Of a DNA stretch of 64,000 bases, positions 9,586 through 21,060 are shown piece after piece (the stretch's first letter is position 1; every line of letters begins with the position of its first letter). Source of the DNA: Sycobia sp. Sy_11 (lineage: Eukaryota; Arthropoda; Insecta; Hymenoptera; Epichrysomallidae); contig JACCIC010000038.1 in NCBI GenBank assembly GCA_018907035.1, positions 392,001 to 456,000 of the forward strand, given 5' to 3'. The notes beneath the pieces are model-generated. The model made no database searches. It was not told the DNA's origin and saw only the letters and a list, made by a program, of their open reading frames with translations. A program made the translations under genes and the position numbers.

Positions 9586-10660
9586 ACAGGAAATGTAACA
9601 GTAGCATCTGACAACGAAGAATATATTAATACAATTCCAATGATGTTAGAGGATACCACAATTTACAAGAAAATTAAGAATCCTCATATTAATAGGCTAC
9701 AAAATAAATTGAAAGAATTAGTAAAAGAATGGAAAAATAAATGTTACATTAATGAAATTACTTTTAAAAAAATGCGAAAATTGAACAATAGCCAAATGTT
9801 ATAGGGTTCCCAAGATTCACAAAGAGCAATTGACCTATAGAATAATAATATCATCAATTAATTTTCCAACATATAATATTGCAAAATTTTTATCAAACAT
9901 ATTAGTTCAAATAGTTGGAAAAAACCAACTCTTATGTTAAAAACAGTTAGAATCAGATAATAAATTAAGTTTTTTGGACGTCAATTTAATTAGAGTTAGT
10001 AATAACAGAGTAAAATTAAATTTGTACAGAAAACCTACCTGGTCATCTAGGTTGTTAAATTTTAGCTCACCCCATCTATTCGGAAATAAGATAGGTACTG
10101 TAAAGAGAGTCATCGACAGACTAATCAAGTTATAACACAGAGATTTTAGAAAAGATAATTTAAAATTAGTTAAAGAGATATTCATTAACAATGATTATCC
10201 AATAGACTTTGTGAATAAAATGGTTTCAGAGGGAGTGGATCAAATTTATAACAGCACTAGAGAACGTAATATAGAAAAGAGGGATAATAATAATAAAATA
10301 ATGGTATTATCATATGTAAGAGGATTACCCGAAAGAATTAGAAGTGTATTTAAAAAACATAAGATTCAAGTTTACTTTAGAAACAATAATAATATTAGAA
10401 AGCTATTTAATAATTGTAAAGATAAGGATAATAAATGTTTGAAAACAGGAGTAGTATACAAAATAAATTGTAAAGATTGTGACAAATGTTATATTGGACA
10501 AACGGGAAGGTATTTAAAACAAAGAATATATAAACATCAATACAGCTTACGAAGTATGCTAATAAATTTGGATTGAGGAAGGTGTATATGGGTATGCTGA
10601 ATTTTTCATTTCAGTTTAGTTCCTGAGAGTGAACCGTCGGTTCGAAACGTCGGAGAAGAA
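9586..10660 (+). pseudogene. Penelope-like retroelement with GIY-YIG endonuclease domain
   Basis: The + strand piece starts with the N-terminal reverse transcriptase region (WKNKCYINEITFK at about 9725, shared with the inverted piece). It runs with stops to the KTNSY-equivalent at about 9935, then jumps to a post-catalytic region (SDNKLSFLDVNLI; LNLYRKPTWSSRLLNFSS). The catalytic palm between them is missing, so the copy is internally deleted. The open C-terminal part (10211-10576) ends with the GIY-YIG type nuclease: GVVYKINCKDCDKCYIGQTG then RYLKQRIYKHQ, including a preceding Cys cluster. Penelope-like elements use this nuclease for target cleavage. The family assignment is firm; function is lost. 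Confidence 0.8.
10608..10660 (+). ncRNA. Hammerhead-ribozyme-like motif in Penelope 3' region
   Basis: Directly downstream of the GIY-YIG frame, CTGAGAGT (10623-10630) is followed by the stem GAACC/GGTTC with loop GTC (10631-10643) and then GAAAC (10644-10648). This order matches the hammerhead core: CUGANGA, stem II, GAAA. One base is missing from the first core box, so this copy may be inactive. Hammerheads are established components of Penelope-like elements, which makes the placement meaningful. Stems I and III were not verified. Confidence 0.45.
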
Positions 10661-11680
10661 GGTGATCCTAAATTTAAGGTGGTGGGGCAGTCAGGTTGTC
10701 CTTTACTAACATAGAATAAGTACTTTTTTATAATTTTTTTTATTTTTATTTTACTTATTATTGTATTTTTATTGTTATTTTTAATTTTCTGATATAATTT
10801 ATTGTAGTAATAAGTTATTTCAGATTCCACGGGGGTGATCAGAAACAAGGACAGTCTGACTGTCATTATTTTAACTGATATATGATATTATAAATACTGT
10901 AATAATTTACGCTAATAATTTATCGCATTTTTCACGTTAAATATTAGTTCTAGAGAAAGAATGGATAGAACATAAAAATTTTATTTCAATAAGATGTACA
11001 ATTTTTGTTTGAACAATTTTTGTCTAAAATGAAAATTATTTTAAAAAATTTGATATTTATAATTTTTTTAACACTTTAACAATTAGATTTCGTAAATTTT
11101 CTCAATTATATTCGTAATCAGCGTCTGAGTGTACATACGTATGATTTTTTTGCAGAATTCTTTTTTGACTTTTTTTTGGAAGGTTAAAATGATTTTTTAT
11201 ATTCAGGTGAACGGACGTATAATCCAGATGGTTAGAACCAGCGGACGTTTTGTTTTGGTCAATACATAGTATAAACTTTATTCTGACCTAATTCAAGCCG
11301 TGAATAAATAACTGAAAAAATTCTTTTTTTTACATGTTTGAGTCCCTGGCGTTACCACATCCAAATTAGGTGCCGCAGTGGACATTCACTTTATACTTCA
11401 GCACATTCAAACAAATCATTTAAATTAATTTTCGGACAAGGATAAATTAGTCACTAAAATATGTCGCTGGCTCCCGGACTATTAAAACTCTCTGGCTTGC
11501 AAACGGGAAACTGCGTGTTACATAGCAATACTGCGCTCTGTATAGTCAGCGATAAAAGAGAAACCAAAATTATTTTTCTAGTAATTTAATTTTGTACATC
11601 CGGTAAATAATCGCTAGATTTGCTTAATTTCCAGCAGTAATAACTAAATCAAGTGGACCGATAGCGTCTCGAAGACGAGT

Positions 11681-11689
<9 letters not shown>
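10661..11689. other. AT-rich sequence without recognised genes
   Basis: The part to about 10870 may be the 3' tail of the Penelope-like element: ggcagtcaggttgtcc and aaggacagtctgactgtc form a loose inverted repeat around an AT-rich core. From 10870 to 11689 I see no gene, RNA or repeat match. Confidence 0.4.
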
Positions 11690-11721
<32 letters not shown>

Positions 11722-13095
11722 TATCATACCATATCATATAATATCCTATCATACTTCATATCATATCATATCATAATCATAATCATAATCATAATCATAA
11801 TAATTTATAAAGACAAAGCGTGTTTTTGTTTGTACACGATAACCGAAAAAACTGCTGAACCGATTGTTCTGAAATTTAACATATAGATTCTATATTATCG
11901 TGAGAAGGGCATAGGCTATGTTTTTTATTGAAAATCATTTTACTTTCATCAATAAATTAAGTTAATGGTGTTAACAATCAGTTCCATCAGCGGCCACTAG
12001 GTGACGTCTTGAATCATGAACAACAACTCAAAGTAGTCCGCTTAAAGTATTAATAACAGGCCAGTTCAAATGAATGTTCATATCCAACTTTTGAATTCGT
12101 ATCTTAAAGAAGGTGTGGCGATAGTCGGTATTACCTTTTTTGTTCTTTAGGTTAATCTGACACTACACTCACACCTTATGGATATCTACTGCTTTTTGTA
12201 AACTTTATTTTCTCTTACGTGGGCAAATCTCTCTATCTCTCTCTATTTCTCTGTCTTTCTTTCTCCTTCTCTTATAAAACGGTTCTGTATGCCAAATCAT
12301 ACTGAATATAGTTTGTGACGACGGATTATATTTCTGCTTTTCTACATTATATTAACTTTACAATTATGACAAAAGACTATGTTTTTTTTTAGTTTAAACA
12401 AAAGAAATGATGGCAAAATAGGGTTCTTTACCAACTACCTCGAAACTGTATATATATAATATAATATTTCGTCGCTTCTGCATAAAAAGGCAAAATCCAT
12501 CGTCTGCTTAAAAAATATGCTATTCGCATACCATTATGCTTGAATTTCAGTTGGTATTACCACGAAAATATTCACGGTATTTCATTGAAAAAATGAAATT
12601 ATACGAAATATGTAATATATATTGTATGTATATTATATTGTACATATTATATATACATATTTTAAATACGGTTTCTACTGAGAAATATTGTATTGACGTG
12701 TACAAACGGTTGATTACGATATCCCGTTGCCGCAAGATGATTTCTATAGGCAGTTGTGTGTTCGGATGATAGAATGCGATGTCCAGGTGTCTTTGAGCGG
12801 GGAATATTGGATTTAGTTGATAGAAAACGACGTCCAAATATGAGGCAATCAACTTCTATGCAAAGATTGGTGTTGGGACGGTAAAAGACGATGTCCGGGC
12901 ATGACGGAACGATTTCTATGGAGAGTATCGTGTTTAGCGATGCTAGCTTTCTCGGGACGACTTCTACTGGGACTATGGTATTAGTTGGTGGGAATTGATG
13001 TTTAGGTATGTCGGGACAACTTCTACGGGGAGTTTCGTGTTCGGATGATAGAATGCGATATCCAGATGATTTGGAACAATTTCCAGCGTGCAACA
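11690..13095 (-). mobile_element. Composite minisatellite element, copy B
   Basis: In reverse orientation this carries the same modules as copies A and C: (AT)n and (TATGA)n at 11686-11800, the conserved segment with AACTGCTGAACCGATTGTTC (about 11848), a degenerate CT tract (about 12228-12270), a spacer with ttctgcataaaaaggc (also in copy C) and a 60-bp array (about 12665-13095). Diverged units read in the same order as those of copy A; for example, the unit with cacaactgcctatag precedes the atcgtaatcaaccg unit in both. A LINE begins directly beyond 13095. Confidence 0.7.
12665..13095 (+). repeat. 60-bp minisatellite array B
   Basis: About seven diverged units with the recurring blocks gacgacttctac, gtttcgtgttcggatgatag and cgatgtccaggtgt. 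The units are multiples of three bases long and have few stops, which creates repetitive open frames on both strands; these are not genes. Confidence 0.75.
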
Positions 13096-13591
13096 ACAAG
13101 CCTGCGGCTGAGAAAATGGCGACTCTCGGTCAGCTAATTCGCCCCTAATCCAAAGTGTTAGATACCGTACTGAAGGATGAATGGCATAAAGGTGATTGTG
13201 TCGCAAACGGTTCCTTATGGAAACCAGGTTGAAACCCGTCGTATTGCAGACCTTACCCGGTAGTGCGGCCTATGCCGGATGGACATTATATATCCACAAT
13301 ACTCGTGGGAACAGAATGAATAAATCTGTAAGTAGGGGAGGGGGGCACGAGATGGAAGAATGTCGGACTTTGCTACCGACAGAAACCATCTCGGAGGCAC
13401 CGAGATCTGTTCTGACCACTGAACAGGGGGAGACAAGTACACATGAAGGCGCGGGCATGAACTGAAACCTGAGTGGAACAAAGAGAAGGAAACTTTTAAA
13501 ACAAAAAGCTTTGGAGGAGGCTCTACCTGTTCCTAGATCGGGGGCGGGGTGAAAGCGGAGGCAGGTTAGGGCAGCATTTCACCTACCTAGA

Positions 13592-14134
13592 GTGATACTT
13601 ACGTGTGGTGAATACCTCGATAGGGAAATGCCTGCAGAAACCTGCACGTTATTGAGAAAAGCGATTGTTCGGAAGATCTTCGAAATCGACGTTGACGATT
13701 TCGCACCAAGATTTAAAGAATCCTTTCCCAGAAGGGGAACAGTGGTATTTGTTTGCGAGGACAAGGACTCTGAGACCTGGCTGAGAAGGGAGGCTGAGAA
13801 TCTAAAGCTGGGGGACTTGAACCTCAAAGTCAGAGTAGTATCTCTGGAGGAACTAAAGATTACAAAAGTAATCACAAAGATTCCGGCGGAGATAGAATCT
13901 ATCCCAGACTTCCTAAAGTTGGTCCGAAGGCAGAACAAACGAGTGGATCCATCTAGATGGGCGATCATAAACAAGTCTGCCGATCGCAGTCTTGTTCTTG
14001 GTCTAGATGAACCATCGGTGGATGCCTTAGATGGTTCGGTGGGGGTTGAGACGGTTACCTTTAAATTAGTGTCTCGGCAAAGTACCGCCGGGGCGAAGGG
14101 AGAAATTTCTACGGAAAACGTAGCTAAGAAATAG
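13592..14134 (+). pseudogene. LINE ORF1, DUF4780-type domain
   Basis: A 180-residue open stretch beginning at a GTG; the first ATG is inside, near 13628. The pattern TCTLLRKAIVRKIFEID, GTVVFVCEDKDSETWLRREA, LNLKVRVVSLEELK, VRRQNKRVDPSRWAI and SLVLGLDEPS matches the DUF4780 domain seen in ORF1 of insect LINEs, which is thought to bind the element RNA. A stop lies shortly upstream (about 13549), while upstream coding continues in another frame around 13196-13465, so the gene is broken. Confidence 0.7.
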
Positions 14135-14165
14135 CATCTTCAATGGCTATTTCGGGGATACGTTT

Positions 14166-15805
14166 TACCCAAATAAATTTGCATCATTCCAAAAGCGCCT
14201 CGGCGATTTTAACGAGGAGCCTGTGAAAGGTGCATACACACATAGCCCTAACACAGGAACTCTGGATTTGGAGGAAACGTATTAAGGGTATTAACGCGAA
14301 AGGGGAATTTTTTGTGGGGTCCAAAGATGGAAATGCGAGAACTTGCATTTTTATTAAGGGAATTAATGATTTTTTGTTGCAGGGGCTAAGCTGTAGAGAC
14401 TGCACTACCGTTAGGATAGAAATTGAGAGCAACGATCGACATGTGCAAAGCATCATAGTTTGCTCAAGGTACCTTGCACACGATGAGGATATACCTATCT
14501 CCAGTATAAGAATGGCGGTTGAGTTCAGCAGACGCTCGAATCTGGACTTGATCATTGGCTGTGACGCTAATACACATCATGTGACATGGAGTAGTACCGA
14601 CATCAACGCCAGAGGGGAGGTCTTGCTGGAGTATTTAATCGGGAGTCATTTAGATATAGTCAACCGAGGAAATCAACCTACATTTATAACAGCTAGCAGA
14701 AATGAGGTCCACGACCTCACTGTAGCATATGTTAAAGCGAGGAGTATTATACATAGATGGAAGGTGGAAAAAGAACCATCCATGTCGGACCATAGGGCCA
14801 TAACATTCCACTTGGAATGTCTTAACACAAGAATGGAAACGAGGAGAAAACCAACAGATACAGATTGGAAACTATTTAAGGATGAACTTCGTGAAAGCAT
14901 TGCTAATTTTAAAGGAGAATATGGCACTGAGTTTCAGCTAGACTGGACACTATGTAAAGTTCATACAGCAATTACCAGAGCCTACGAAAACAACTGTCCA
15001 TTGAAGCCTGCTAGAAAACCTAACAGCGCATACTGGTGGAATGGGAAACTAGAGTCGCTGAGAAAAAGGGCACGTAAGGCCTTTAACAGGATAAAGAAGA
15101 TGAAAAACTCTGAGGGATGGTCCATGTATAAGAAAATAATGGGCGATTTCAAAAGAGAACTAAACATTGCTGAAAGAGACGCATGGAGGAATTTCTGCTC
15201 AGGGACCGAGAACCTGTCTGATGTAGCCAAGTTGGCTAAAATCCTAACAAAGGATAATAACTATCGACTGCAAAATCTACGAGACGCAGCAGGTAGTTAT
15301 GTAAATATAGAAGAGGGCACGCTTTACCTTCTTTTGAAGGCTAACTTTCCTGACTTTATCAGGAATTGCAAAAATGAAACACACCACACCATGACGGAAC
15401 GGTTGGTGCGTGCGCATTGGAAAACGGCTGCTGAAATTGTGACTCCGGAGAAGATAAAATGGGCGATTCACTCCTTTGAACCGTATAAGACACCAGGACC
15501 TGATGGCATCTTCCCTAGATGTTACAAGTCGGGTGCGAGAGTATTTTAAAACTCATTACGGGAATTTTTAGAGGCAGTATTGGGCGCAATTGGGTATATA
15601 CCAGAGACATGGAAGACATCTCGTGTTTCTTTCATTACCAAACCTGGGAGAGGTAGTTACTCGTCGGTGAAAGACTTCAGACCTATTTGTCTGACGTCAT
15701 TCATGCTAAAAACGATGGAGAGGGTACTAGATTTACATATAAGGCAAACAGTGTTGACCAATAGCCCAATCTCAAGTAGGCAACATGCCTAAACGACGGG
15801 CTTTT
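14166..15805 (+). pseudogene. LINE ORF2: AP endonuclease and N-terminal reverse transcriptase
   Basis: The long open part is 14230-15549. The endonuclease half has LIIGCDANTHHVTWSS (metal-binding Asp and the following N-x-H), a ARGEVLLEYLIGSHLDIVN block and MSDHRAI near its end, the catalytic SDH motif. The reverse transcriptase begins with PYKTPGPDGIFPRCY. A stop at 15547-15549 breaks the frame, which resumes at 15580-15792 with GYIPETWKTSRVSFITKPGR, DFRPICLTSFMLKTMERV and ISSRQHA. The catalytic DD region is absent from this piece. Confidence 0.8.
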
Positions 15806-15942
15806 TTAAAATTTTTTTTAATTTTTTAAATTCAAAATAAGGCTTAAAATTAAATTAGTAAATATTTTTATCGGTCTTTCGGGTCTTTATACAATCTTTA
15901 GAATCACCCTAATAGCCTGATTGTGATTATATTAGTATAGTA
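15806..15942. other. AT-rich junction between LINE piece 1 and mariner copy 2
   Basis: T-rich and A-rich sequence with no coding. It separates the abrupt 3' break of the LINE from the TA target site of the mariner. Confidence 0.4.
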
Positions 15943-17228
15943 TTAGGAGTGTGAATAAGTCTTTCCCGTTTTTTGTAAGAGATGGCGCCACCAATACTGT
16001 GCGAGTATTCAATGGTGACATATGTCATAATCAAAGCTTATTCATATGTCAACAATTCCATACTAACACATTAGTTAAAATTTTTTCGCATCATAAATTT
16101 TTGATATCGTGAAAATGTCGAAATTTGAGCCGAGTCGACGTCATTTGCGGGAAGTTTCACTTTATTGGTTCAATTTGAAGAAATCTGCTGCCGAGACGCA
16201 TTGATTGCTTCAGGAGGCTTATGGAGAAGGTTGTGTCGATGATTCAAGTGTTCGCGGATGGTTTCGACGCTTCAAAAGCGGTGATTTCGACGTGGAAGAC
16301 AAGGAGCGTTCCGGGCGGCCGCAAATCTTTGAAGATCGAGAATTGGCGACTTTGCTTGATGAAGATTCTTGTCAAATGCAAGAAGAACTTGCTGAAGCAT
16401 TGGGAGTTGACCGAACAACCATTTCCAAGCGTTTGAAAGCCATGGGAATGATCCAAAAGCAAGGAAATTGGGTGCCGTACGAACTGAAGCTGAGAGACGT
16501 CGAACGGCGTTTTTTCACTTGCGAACAGCTGCTTCAGCGACATAAAAGAAAGGGTTTTCTGTATCGTATCGTGACTGGCGATGAAAAGTGGATACGTTAC
16601 GATAATCCGAAGCGAAGAAAATCATGGGGACTACCCGGCCATGCATCATCATCGACGGCCAAGCCAAATATTCATGGCGCCAAGCTCATGCTCTGTATAT
16701 GGTGGGACCAGCTAGGTGTGGTTTACTATGAGCTTCTGAAACCGAATGAAAGGATCACAGGCGAGGTCTATCGACGACAATTGATGCGTTTGAGCCGCGC
16801 ACTGCGAGAAAAACGGCCACAATACTCCGACAGGCACGACAAAGTTATTTTGCAACATGACAATGCTCGCCCACATGTTGCACCGCCGGTGAAAACATAC
16901 TTAGAAACGCTCAAATGGGAAGTCCTACCCCACCCGCCGTATAGTCCAGACGTTGCTCCGTCTGATTACCATCTCTTCAGATCGATGACGCATGGCCTGG
17001 CTGACCAGCACTTCCATTCCTACGAGGAAGCCAAAAAATGGGTGGATGACTGGATAGAGGCCAAACCGGTCGAATTTTTTCGTAACGGGATTCGTATGTT
17101 GCCAGAAAGATGGGAAAAAGTTGTAGCTAGCGATGGCCAATACTTTCAATAATTTATTTGTAGCCATTTTTTCACAATCAAGGCTCAAAATTTGAAAAAA
17201 AACGGGAAAGACTTATTCACATACCTGA
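15943..17228 (+). mobile_element. mariner element, copy 2 (1286 bp)
   Basis: Same ends as copy 1: TTAGGAGTGTGAATAAGTC at the left and the matching inverted end, finishing ACCTGA, at the right. TA duplications lie at 15941-15942 and 17229-17230. It sits between the two LINE pieces, but since those pieces overlap by ~145 bp it did not simply split one LINE. Confidence 0.95.
16115..17152 (+). pseudogene. mariner transposase with one nonsense codon
   Basis: The frame from ATG 16115 matches copy 3, except that codon 30 is TGA (16202-16204) where the others have CGA (Arg): a single C-to-T change. After it the frame is open to the natural stop, and all three catalytic Asp residues are present (TGDEKW, QHDNARPH, APSDYHLF). 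A further difference is CQMQEELAE instead of CQTLEELAE. The 315-residue frame downstream lacks the start of the DNA-binding region, so full activity is unlikely. Confidence 0.9.
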
Positions 17229-17230
17229 TA

Positions 17231-17921
17231 GATTATTGCACAAAGACGTAAATACAATTTATAATTAAGGTTCAATATTAATGAAGTTACATTTACACTA
17301 TGAACAACATAATGAAAGTACTAAGTATAAACTTATACCCATTAAATATAGAATATTTTGTTTTTCAATGTGCGGTTCAATAATAATTGATCACCAAACG
17401 ATATGGCTATTTAATATATTTTTACAGCGATTTTTATATTTTAATTACCGATTTTAATAGTAATGTAAACAGACTATTCATATCGTTCCTCGCACAAAGT
17501 ATTTTTTGTGTAATTAGCCTTAACAATAGTGAGCCAATATTATGCACTATAATTATAATTTTTCATCCCATTCTTAAGTGTCACGAGATTCTAAATTATC
17601 TTGTGCAGGATCAAAATTTTTAAGAAAAAGCTTTATTTTTCAATAAAAAGATTGTTACCGATGGATCCGAGCAATATGTTTTAAAAATAAATATTAATTA
17701 TTATTCAATTGATTTGGTGAGAAAAGAAACGCCAAGATGAATTAGAGCGAGATGGTGCGATATTTATCGATTTATATTGTAGGCGTATATGAGCAATAGA
17801 GTATATAACGTATATATTAAGGGACGCCAATTGCGGGAAATTCCCTGTCACGGTAAATAGGCCGTACCGCTAAACACATCGAATATCACTGCGAAGCTAG
17901 GACAGGTGTATTAGGTCATTC
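17231..17921. other. AT-rich stretch without genes
   Basis: No gene, RNA or repeat recognised. A 78-codon open frame at 17387-17623 has no motif. The stretch 17820-17920 is slightly GC-richer and directly precedes LINE piece 2. Confidence 0.4.
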
Positions 17922-19190
17922 AGTATTCGTCGGTGAAAGACTTCAGACCGATTTGCCTGACGTCATTCATGCTAAAAACAATGGAGAGGGTAGTAGATTT
18001 ACATATAAGGCAAACAGTGTTGATTAATAGACCAATCTCAAGTAGGCAACATGCCTACACGACGGGCAAGTCCACTGAGACAGCTATTTACGCAGTGGTC
18101 AAATACATTGAGAAGGTTTGGAGCTCGAAGGAAACTCTAATAGGTGCCTTCGTAGATATAGAAGGTGCTTTCAATAGCACCACTAGGATTGCCATTGACA
18201 ATGCTCTATATGCTAAGGGAATAACACCCTCTATCAGAAGGTGGATAATGAGTTCCTTAAGTAATAGAGAGGTATATAGTAAATGGAAAGGTAAACTCGT
18301 AAGAGGTAAAGTCAACGAATCTTATAGCTGATGGTTTACTGCGTATCCTTGAAGAGAAAAAAATCTACGCAGTCTCATACGCAGATGATTTCGCAATACT
18401 TGTCAGAGCAAGTACGAAGAGATATTACCTGAAATTCTTCAGGAGGTTCTCGTAAAGGTCAATGACTGGTGTCAAGAGAGATACCTGGGGATCAATCCAA
18501 AGAAGACCGAGGCTGTAACCTTTACTAGGAAATACAAGAGCAAAATAAAATCTTGCGTCAACTTCCGCGGGCAAGGTATACCGTATATGGAAGGAGTTAA
18601 ATACCTAGGCGTATACCTAGATAAGAAACTATCGTGGGGACAACACCTGCGAATGCAGAGTAAAAAGATCATCAACATACTGATGCAGTGTAGGTCGGGT
18701 ATTGGCACGGGTTGGGGGCTTGAACCGTATAAAGTTTTATGGATCTGCCTTGGTGTGGTGGAAAGTGATCGAAAATAAATCCTCTGCGAGGGTCCTGGAT
18801 CACATAAAGGCAGTCTCGCTAAGGGGAGCATTTGGATTGAAAAGGAGTACCTCTACTGTTGCTGTCAGGATAATGCTAGGTCTGGACAGCCTGGACTTGG
18901 AAATAACGAGAACGGCTGCCAGATCGGCTTATAGAATGATATGTAGCGGTCAGTGGAATAGTACTACAATTGGACACGCTACCATTTGCAGGGAAATACT
19001 GGGTCAACAATTTTTGATTTCCCTCAGAATCGTATTAACAAAACTCTTTGCTTCGGGGAACGATATAAGATCAGAATACCGAGCAGAGAGGATTGGAACA
19101 ATGACCTAAAATTGGGAGGTGGTTTTTCCAAGGTGGATGCACTCAGTCTTCTGGCTTATTGCAGAGAACTGCAGCAGTAGTCTTAGCTAG
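17922..19190 (+). pseudogene. Jockey/LOA-group LINE, piece 2 (reverse transcriptase C-terminal part)
   Basis: Begins inside the reverse transcriptase (DFRPICLTSFMLKTMERVVD) and continues with QHAYTTGKSTETAIYAVVKY, GAFVDIEGAFNSTT (first catalytic Asp) and, after a frame break at about 18331, VSYADDFAILVRA (YADD catalytic box at about 18380). The thumb reads YLGVYLDKKLSWGQHLR (about 18600), followed by a C-terminal region with further frameshifts to about 19190. Its first 145 bp repeat the end of piece 1 with a few differences (TNSP versus INRP), so the two derive from different copies or from a duplication. Confidence 0.8.
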
Positions 19191-19289
19191 CGAGAGTCAC
19201 TGGCCGTCGAACAATTGGCGGATGAACTTCCCACTATCCAACGGAGAAAAAAATCGTGTTTATATATTGTTTTATATAGTGTTTATATA

Positions 19290-19745
19290 ACAAAATTGGT
19301 AGAAAACGATGTTCAGGTATGTTGGGACAACTTCTACGGAGAGTTTCGTGTTTGGATGATAGAACGCGATTTCCAGGTGTTTTGGAACGACTTCTACGGG
19401 AAGTGTCGTGTATAGTTGGTGGGAAACAATGTCCGGGTATGTCAATACGACTTCTATAAAGAGATTCGTATTCTATCATTCGAAAACGCACACTTCCAGT
19501 AAGAGTCGTCTCGAGATACCTGAACATTGTATTCTACCTCCCCAAAACAAAACTCTCTATAGCAGTCGTTACGAGACATTTCGTATAGTCTGAACATGAT
19601 ACTCTGTAAACGTCGTCTCGAGTTACTTGGACATCTTTTTCTACCGCTCGAACTCTAAAATACAATTTTCTCTATTGAAGCAATATTTAATATACATATA
19701 TATATATTGTATAGAATGGTCTGCAAAATATCAACTTTTTGAAGT
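19290..19745. repeat. 60-bp minisatellite array E with internal orientation switch
   Basis: Units read forward (gacaacttctacggagag, gtgtttggatgatag) to about 19475, then reverse complemented (agtcgtctcgagatacctg) to about 19645, then a non-repeat tail with ggacgctacattgaagcagc. Read on the - strand, the switch region matches the switch in array C at 34975-35040, so it is a conserved part of the element and not a local accident. Mariner copy 3 lies at its right edge. Confidence 0.7.
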
Positions 19746-19775
19746 GGACGCTACATTGAAGCAGCTTTTTATATA

Positions 19776-21060
19776 TTAGGAGTGTGAATAAGTCTTTCCC
19801 GTTTTTTGTAAGAGATGGCGCCACCAATACTGTGCGAGTATTCAATGGTTACATATGTCATAATCAAAGCTTATTCATATGTCAACAATTCCATACTAAC
19901 ACATTAGTTAAAATTTTTTCGCATCATAAATTTTTGATATCGTGAAAATGACGAAATTTGAGCCGAGTCGACGTCATTTGCGGGAAGTTTCACTTTATTG
20001 GTTCAATTTGAAGAAATCTGCTGCCGAGACGCATCGATTGCTTCAGGAGGCTTATGGAGAAGGTTGTGTCGATGATTCAAGTGTTCGCGGATGGTTTCGA
20101 CGCTTCAAAAGCGGTGATTTCGACGTGGAAGACAAGGAGCGTTCCGAGCGGCCGCAAATCTTTGAAGATCGAGAATTGGCGACTTTGCTTGATGAAGATT
20201 CTTGTCAAACGCTAGAAGAACTTGCTGAAGCATTGGGAGTTGACCGAACAACCATTTCCAAGCGTTTGAAAGCCATGGGAATGATCCAAAAGCAAGGAAA
20301 TTGGGTGCCGTACGAACTGAAGCTGAGAGACGTCGAACGGCGTTTTTTCACGTGCGAACAGCTGCTTCAGCGACATAAAAGAAAGGGTTTTCTGCATCGT
20401 ATCGTGACTGGCGATGAAAAGTGGATACGTTACGATAATCCGAAACGAAGAAAATCATGGGGACTACCCGGCCATGCATCATCATCGACGGCCAAGCCAA
20501 ATATTCATGGCGCCAAGCTCATGCTCTGTATATGGTGGGACCAGCTAGGTGTGGTTTACTATGAGCTTCTGAAACCGAATGAAAGGATCACAGGCGAGGT
20601 CTATCGACGACAATTGATGCGTTTGAGCCGCGCACTGCGAGAAAAACGGCCACAATACTCCGACAGGCACGACAAAGTTATTGTGCAACATGACAATGCT
20701 CGCCCACATGTTGCACCGCCGGTGAAAACATACTTAGAAACGCTCAAATGGGAAGTCCTACCCCACCCGCCGTATAGTCCAGACGTTGCTTCGTCTGATT
20801 ACCATCTCTTCAGATCGATGACGCATGGCCTGGCTGACCAGCACTTCCATTCCTACGAGGAAGCCAAAAAATGGGTGGATGACTGGATAGAGGCCAAACC
20901 GGTCGAATTTTTTCGCAACGGGATTCGTATGTTGCCAGAAAGATGGGAAAAAGTTGTAGCTAGCGATGGCCAATACTTTCAATAATTCATTTGTAACCAT
21001 TTTTTCACAATAAAGGCTCAAAATTTGAAAAAAACCGGGAAAGACTTATTCACATACCTG

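Larger units (their letters stand above)
13100..15805 (+). mobile_element. Jockey/LOA-group LINE, piece 1 (3'-truncated)
   Basis: A non-LTR retrotransposon with an ORF1 of the DUF4780 type and an ORF2 with endonuclease and the start of the reverse transcriptase. It stops abruptly after the QHA block of the reverse transcriptase (about 15805) instead of at a 3' UTR. That is unusual for target-primed insertion and points to a later deletion or rearrangement. Its last ~145 bp (15655-15800) duplicate the first bases of piece 2 at 17922-18070. Confidence 0.8.
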
